In this document: positions 60,684 through 64,000 of the stretch, piece by piece
Layout: each line of letters starts with the position of its first letter
How positions within the stretch are numbered: position 1 is the first letter of the stretch
DNA from: Humibacillus sp. DSM 29435
GTDB taxonomy: Bacteria; Actinomycetota; Actinomycetes; Actinomycetales; Dermatophilaceae
Assembly: GCF_001758225.1 (NCBI RefSeq)
Contig: NZ_MAST01000053.1
Coordinates: forward strand, 62,001 to 126,000
Direction of reading: 5' to 3'
DNA: 64,000 bases
Position numbers and translations under genes: made by a program
Notes under the pieces: generated by a model
Seen by the model: the letters and a program-made list of their open reading frames with translations, nothing else
What the model was told of the DNA's origin: nothing
Databases searched by the model: none

Positions 60684-60800
60684 GGTCGAGACGCTTTCCC
60701 CGAGGAGATCGCCGCCGCCTTCCTGTTCCTGCGCTCCAACGTCTCGGACATGATCAACGGTGCGGACCCGCTGGTCGACGGGGGGCACGCGATCCGCTGA
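60684..60800 (+). pseudogene. Orphan C-terminus of an SDR gene
   Basis: The frame encodes DAFPEEIAAAFLFLRSNVSDMINGADPLVDGGHAIR and a stop, the exact ending of classical SDR enzymes (EEIAxAxLFLxS ... ING...VDGG). No Rossmann or catalytic part is present upstream, so this is a decayed remnant. It is not the SDR at 27102. Confidence 0.8.
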
Positions 60801-60878
60801 GGGCGGTCGAGTCGGGTTTCGTCCGTCGGATGCCGGGCAGCTGCTCAGAGCGGGGAGCCAAGCGATAGCGTCAGTTCC

Positions 60879-61229
60879 ATGGATGCCATCGTGTCGAGCC
60901 TTTTCATCTACCCCGACTCGACCTCACCCGGCCAGCAGCTCTCTACCGTGGCGGTCACGCTCGAAGGCCCGGAGGGGAACCGCTCCAAGAAGCACGCGGT
61001 GCACCTGGTGACGGCCGGCGAGTACGTCGCCGACCACCCGAAGGCGAACATCGTTCTCGACATGGATGCCGCTGTGCTCGCCGACCTCGTCGGCCGGGTC
61101 GTGCGGCTGGGTGACTGCACGCTGAACGTCACCCGACGCCCGTCGAGCTGTGCCGGTGTCTACGCGGATGTCGTGACGCCCGGCAGCGTCAGCGTCGACG
61201 ACCGCCTCCTCGTTGCCGACGACGCCTGA
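60879..61229 (+). CDS. Small MOSC-like domain protein
   Basis: The product is 116 aa. GPEGNRSKKHAVHLVTAGEYVADHPKANIVLDMDAAVLADLVGRVVRLGDCTLNVTRRPSSCAGVYADVVTPGSVSVDDRLLV matches the MOSC core (AGDRxxKxAVHLVs ... RANIVv ... lxIGxxxlxVTgrpxxC ... GxVxVGDxvxv), with the usual Cys in RPSSCAG. MOSC domains act in molybdenum cofactor and N-hydroxylated base handling. The Cys supports function. A short stand-alone form. Confidence 0.6.
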   Translation: MDAIVSSLFIYPDSTSPGQQLSTVAVTLEGPEGNRSKKHAVHLVTAGEYVADHPKANIVLDMDAAVLADLVGRVVRLGDCTLNVTRRPSSCAGVYADVVTPGSVSVDDRLLVADDA

Positions 61230-61237
61230 GGCGCAGA

Positions 61238-61762
61238 GTGACCATTCACTCGGAACACCCTTTCGACCCACCCGAGGGTGAACGCGACCAGGTGCGTCGA
61301 CTGCGAGGCCGGGTCGGCTCCACGGTCTCGCTGTGGACCGCCGGGGTGGGGATCGAACGGGTCGGTCTGACGGTCTCGTCGTACCTCGTCGCATCGGGTG
61401 ACCCGAGCCGGGTGGTGGCGCTGCTGCACCCAGACTCGGATCTGCTCGACCGCCTTCAGGAGACCGGCACCGCCGTCATGGCTCTGCTCGACTGGCGCGA
61501 CAGGGAGCTCGCTGACGTCTTCGCCGGTCTGATGCCCTCGCCCGGGGGGCCGTTCCGGCTCGGCGACTGGGAGCAGACCGAGTGGGGCCCGCGTCTCACC
61601 ACGATGACGACCTGGGCCGGCCTCCGGCTCGACCCGACCACTCAGCGCGACGCGGGGTGGTCAGTACTCGTCGAGGCCGAGGTCGAGCGCGTCGAGGTGG
61701 GCGAGGAGGGCGACCCGCTCGTGCACCGGCGAGGCCGCTACGTTCGCCCGGCATCCGGCTGA
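61238..61762 (+). CDS. Flavin reductase-like (FMN-binding split barrel) protein
   Basis: The product is 174 aa from GTG 61238. The split-barrel pattern is seen in GRVGSTVSLWTAGVGIERVGLTVSSYLVASGDPSRVVALLHPDSDLLDRLQETGTAVMALLDWRDRELADVFAG, typical of flavin reductase/NADPH-FMN oxidoreductase family members. It starts 9 bases after the MOSC-like gene, so they are probably co-transcribed. Confidence 0.75.
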   Translation: MTIHSEHPFDPPEGERDQVRRLRGRVGSTVSLWTAGVGIERVGLTVSSYLVASGDPSRVVALLHPDSDLLDRLQETGTAVMALLDWRDRELADVFAGLMPSPGGPFRLGDWEQTEWGPRLTTMTTWAGLRLDPTTQRDAGWSVLVEAEVERVEVGEEGDPLVHRRGRYVRPASG

Positions 61763-61880
61763 ACCTGCGTTGGAGCGGACCCTCCTGCGTGACCGCTCAG
61801 TGCGAGGTGCCGTGAGCGCGGAGGGGTCGATGAGGGCGGGTAGAGCGGAAGCTGCGCACGTCGGTGGCGTCTTCTCGGGG

Positions 61881-62642
61881 TCACTCAGGGTGAGCGGACC
61901 AGGGTCTCGGTGGGGGAGACTCCGTCTGAAGGGTGAGCTGTGGCGCCAAGCCGTGCCAGGCGAGGTCGGTGAGCGTCTCGACGAGCTCGTCCCGAGGAAG
62001 ACGGTCGGATGCTGCGAGCCAGTCGTCGGCCACGGCCTGCACCGATCCCACGAGCGCAACCGCCCAGACCCGCGCACGGCAGTACAACGCGTCACCGTGG
62101 ATGCCGTGGCGGATGTCGTGGCCACCGAGCGAGCCTCGGAGCGCTCGGGTGAGATGGTCGGTCAGCTGGTCGGCAACCTGCCCGGCTGTGCCCTCGACGG
62201 GGTCGTCGGCGAGGGGCCGGTCGACCAGCGGACGGTTCACGACGAAGCGGTACACCTCGGTATCGCTCTCGACGAGGGACAGGTAAGCCTCCACGGTCGA
62301 TGAGATCAACGTGCGCGGGTCTGGTGGGGTGGTGTTCGACGCCAGCAGGGCGGCGCTGACGTCGCCGACCACCCGCGCGTCGATGCGCTGGGCCACAGCA
62401 CGGTAGAGACCGGCTTTGTCGTCGAAGTGCCGGTAGATGACCGTCCTGCTCGTTCCGGCTTCGGCGGCGATGTCGTCCAACCCGACCGTGGCGCCATGTC
62501 GCCGGATGGCTTTGATGGTGGCGTCGACCAACGACTTCCGTCGCTGTTCCCGATGTGGCTGCCAACGGGAGTCCCGTCCGTCGCGGGCGGCGACCCGCGG
62601 CGTAGGACCGGCGGCGGACGACCCTTGACCCGAGATGTCCAT
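61881..62642 (-). CDS. TetR-family transcriptional regulator
   Basis: The product is 253 aa. HTH: DATIKAIRRHGATVGLDDIAAEAGTSRTVIYRHFDDKAGLYRAVAQ (about 39-85). The N-terminal 35 residues are an unstructured basic extension. The C-terminal ligand domain ends ...DLAWHGLAPQL. It is divergent from the thiolase gene, with 156 bases between the starts, and probably regulates it (fatty-acid response by analogy). Confidence 0.88.
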   Translation of the reverse strand: MDISGQGSSAAGPTPRVAARDGRDSRWQPHREQRRKSLVDATIKAIRRHGATVGLDDIAAEAGTSRTVIYRHFDDKAGLYRAVAQRIDARVVGDVSAALLASNTTPPDPRTLISSTVEAYLSLVESDTEVYRFVVNRPLVDRPLADDPVEGTAGQVADQLTDHLTRALRGSLGGHDIRHGIHGDALYCRARVWAVALVGSVQAVADDWLAASDRLPRDELVETLTDLAWHGLAPQLTLQTESPPPRPWSAHPE

Positions 62643-62798
62643 ACCGCGAAAGTAACAGGTACGTCGTGTATCGACTACTGGCAGTGTCGGTTATCTTGGT
62701 GCCAGCGGACGGTACGCCCGCAACACCTCGCCGCGACAGATCCTCGTGACACCTCAGGTGCTTCGAGGGCAGGAGCCGGCCGAAAGCAGGAGTGACCG

Positions 62799-64000
62799 AT
62801 GGCTACGAAGCCCACCCCACGCAAGACGCGGCGTGCCGCGGTTCTCGGTGGCAACCGCATCCCGTTCGCCCGTGCGAACGGGGCCTACGCCAAGGCCTCC
62901 AACCAGGACATGCTCACAGCCACGCTCGACGGGCTCGTGGCCCGCTACGGCCTCGCGGGCGAGCGTCTGGGGGAGGTGGTGGCGGGAGCCGTGCTGAAGC
63001 ACAGCCGAGACTTCAACCTCACCCGCGAGACCGTGCTCGGCAGTCGGCTCGATCCGACGACGCCAGCCTACGACGTGCAACAGGCCTGCGGCACCGGCCT
63101 CGAGGCCGCGATCCTGGTGGCCAACAAGGTGGCTCTCGGCCAGATCGAGGTGGGCATCGCCGGTGGTGTCGACTCGGCCAGTGACGCACCCATCGCGGTC
63201 AGCGAGGGCCTGCGTCACACCCTGCTGGCCGCCAACCGGGCAAAGACGGTCGCACAGCGAGCCAAGGCCCTGGCGGGTCTTCGGCCCGGTGATCTGCTGC
63301 CGTCGATCCCCCAGAACGTGGAGCCCCGCACCGGCCTGTCGATGGGCCAGCACATGGCGATCACCGCCGAGCGGTGGGGCATCACCCGCGAGGCCCAGGA
63401 CGAGCTGGCCGCGGCCAGCCACCAGCACCTGGCCGCCGCCTACGAGCGAGGCTTCTACGACGACCTCGTCACGCCCTACCTCGATGTCACGCGCGACAAC
63501 AATCTACGAGCCGACTCGACCGTGGAGAAGCTCGCGAAGCTGAAGCCCGTCTTCGGCAAGGGCGAGCACGCGACGATGACGGCCGGCAACTCGACCCCGC
63601 TCACCGATGGCGCCTCGGCGGTGCTCATCGCCAGCGAGGAGTGGTCACGCGAGCACCATCTGACCCCGCTGGCGTGGCTCGTCGACGCCGAGACCGCTGC
63701 CGTCGACTATGTGCACGGCGACGAAGGCCTGTTGATGGCCCCGGCGTATGCCGTTCCACGCTTGCTGGCCCGAAACGGCCTCGCGCTGCAGGACTTCGAC
63801 TTCTACGAGATCCACGAGGCCTTCGCGGCAACGGTGCTCACCACGCTCAAGGCGTGGGAGGACCCGGCCTTCTGTCGCGACCGCCTCGGCCTGGCGGGCG
63901 CCCTGGGCGCGATCGACCCCGCGAAGCTCAACGTCAACGGGTCATCACTGGCGGCCGGGCATCCCTTCGCCGCGACCGGAGGACGCATCCTCGCGTCGCT
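62799..64000 (+). CDS. Acetyl-CoA acetyltransferase (thiolase), 3'-truncated by window edge
   Basis: At least 400 aa are encoded from ATG 62799 (AGGAGTGACCG upstream). Active-site Cys is in VQQACGTGLEAAI (about Cys97), His in YEIHEAFAAT, and the C-terminal Gly-rich NVNGSSLAAGHPFAATGGR replaces the canonical GGAIALGHP, keeping the HP. It is a FadI-type thiolase of beta-oxidation. The gene continues beyond the window and may head a fadI-fadJ-like operon. Confidence 0.92.
   Translation, partial: MATKPTPRKTRRAAVLGGNRIPFARANGAYAKASNQDMLTATLDGLVARYGLAGERLGEVVAGAVLKHSRDFNLTRETVLGSRLDPTTPAYDVQQACGTGLEAAILVANKVALGQIEVGIAGGVDSASDAPIAVSEGLRHTLLAANRAKTVAQRAKALAGLRPGDLLPSIPQNVEPRTGLSMGQHMAITAERWGITREAQDELAAASHQHLAAAYERGFYDDLVTPYLDVTRDNNLRADSTVEKLAKLKPVFGKGEHATMTAGNSTPLTDGASAVLIASEEWSREHHLTPLAWLVDAETAAVDYVHGDEGLLMAPAYAVPRLLARNGLALQDFDFYEIHEAFAATVLTTLKAWEDPAFCRDRLGLAGALGAIDPAKLNVNGSSLAAGHPFAATGGRILAS

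Overview
The window is very GC-rich DNA with dense GTG starts and many 4-base start/stop overlaps. It carries a PPK2-type polyphosphate kinase, a stand-alone LigD-type polymerase domain, a DUF427 protein, a TIGR02611-like membrane protein and a fused OleBC olefin enzyme. This points to an actinobacterium, most likely Micrococcales and plausibly Intrasporangiaceae. The family assignment is inference; no rRNA is present to test it.

Layout. 1-8.7 kb is housekeeping: a truncated hydrolase, a RibD-like reductase, PPK2, an AidB-like acyl-CoA dehydrogenase, a YihY/BrkB membrane protein, a Gly-Cys-Val tRNA cluster, an anchored esterase and a double GNAT protein. 9-10.6 kb has an aminotransferase and RidA. 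10.6-26.8 kb is one long minus-strand gene train. In transcription order it encodes an Opp/Dpp-type peptide importer, a Gfo/Idh/MocA oxidoreductase, a GntR/FCD regulator, a second Gfo/Idh/MocA protein, a D-2-hydroxyacid dehydrogenase, a TldD-like metallopeptidase, its TldE-like partner, two tandem DUF4438-like paralogues, a luciferase-like oxidoreductase and a LysR regulator. It faces a divergent SDR gene across an intergenic region holding two copies of the palindrome TTGTCGACAA. This is the best candidate here for an undescribed catabolic or processing system.

27.9-43.7 kb holds a molybdopterin oxidoreductase fused to a cytochrome-b-like membrane domain, small membrane proteins, a secreted metalloprotease, and a compact oleA-oleBC-oleD operon for head-to-head hydrocarbon synthesis. 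A LacI regulator with a Thr-rich insert, Dps, a LigD polymerase domain, glutathione peroxidase and pabB/pabC follow.

A tRNA-Val(CAC) at 43.75 kb marks the start of an accessory region reaching about 58.3 kb. Next to the tRNA lie two oppositely oriented remnants of an ornithine-cyclodeaminase-family gene whose intact relative sits 14 kb away. The region has a GntR regulator, a lipoprotein, a polar-amino-acid-type ABC transporter, a cytosine-deaminase-like amidohydrolase, decayed transposase sequence including an ISL3 relic, a nucleobase deaminase coupled to an NCS1 permease, a chlorohydrolase-like protein lacking the usual first metal motif, and the intact cyclodeaminase-family gene. Together these look like uptake and hydrolysis of a nitrogen heterocycle; the substrate is not evident.

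58.5-64 kb has an ECF sigma factor with a coupled membrane protein, a secreted I36/crystallin-like protein, an orphan SDR tail, a MOSC-like protein, a flavin-reductase-like protein, and a TetR regulator divergent from a truncated thiolase.
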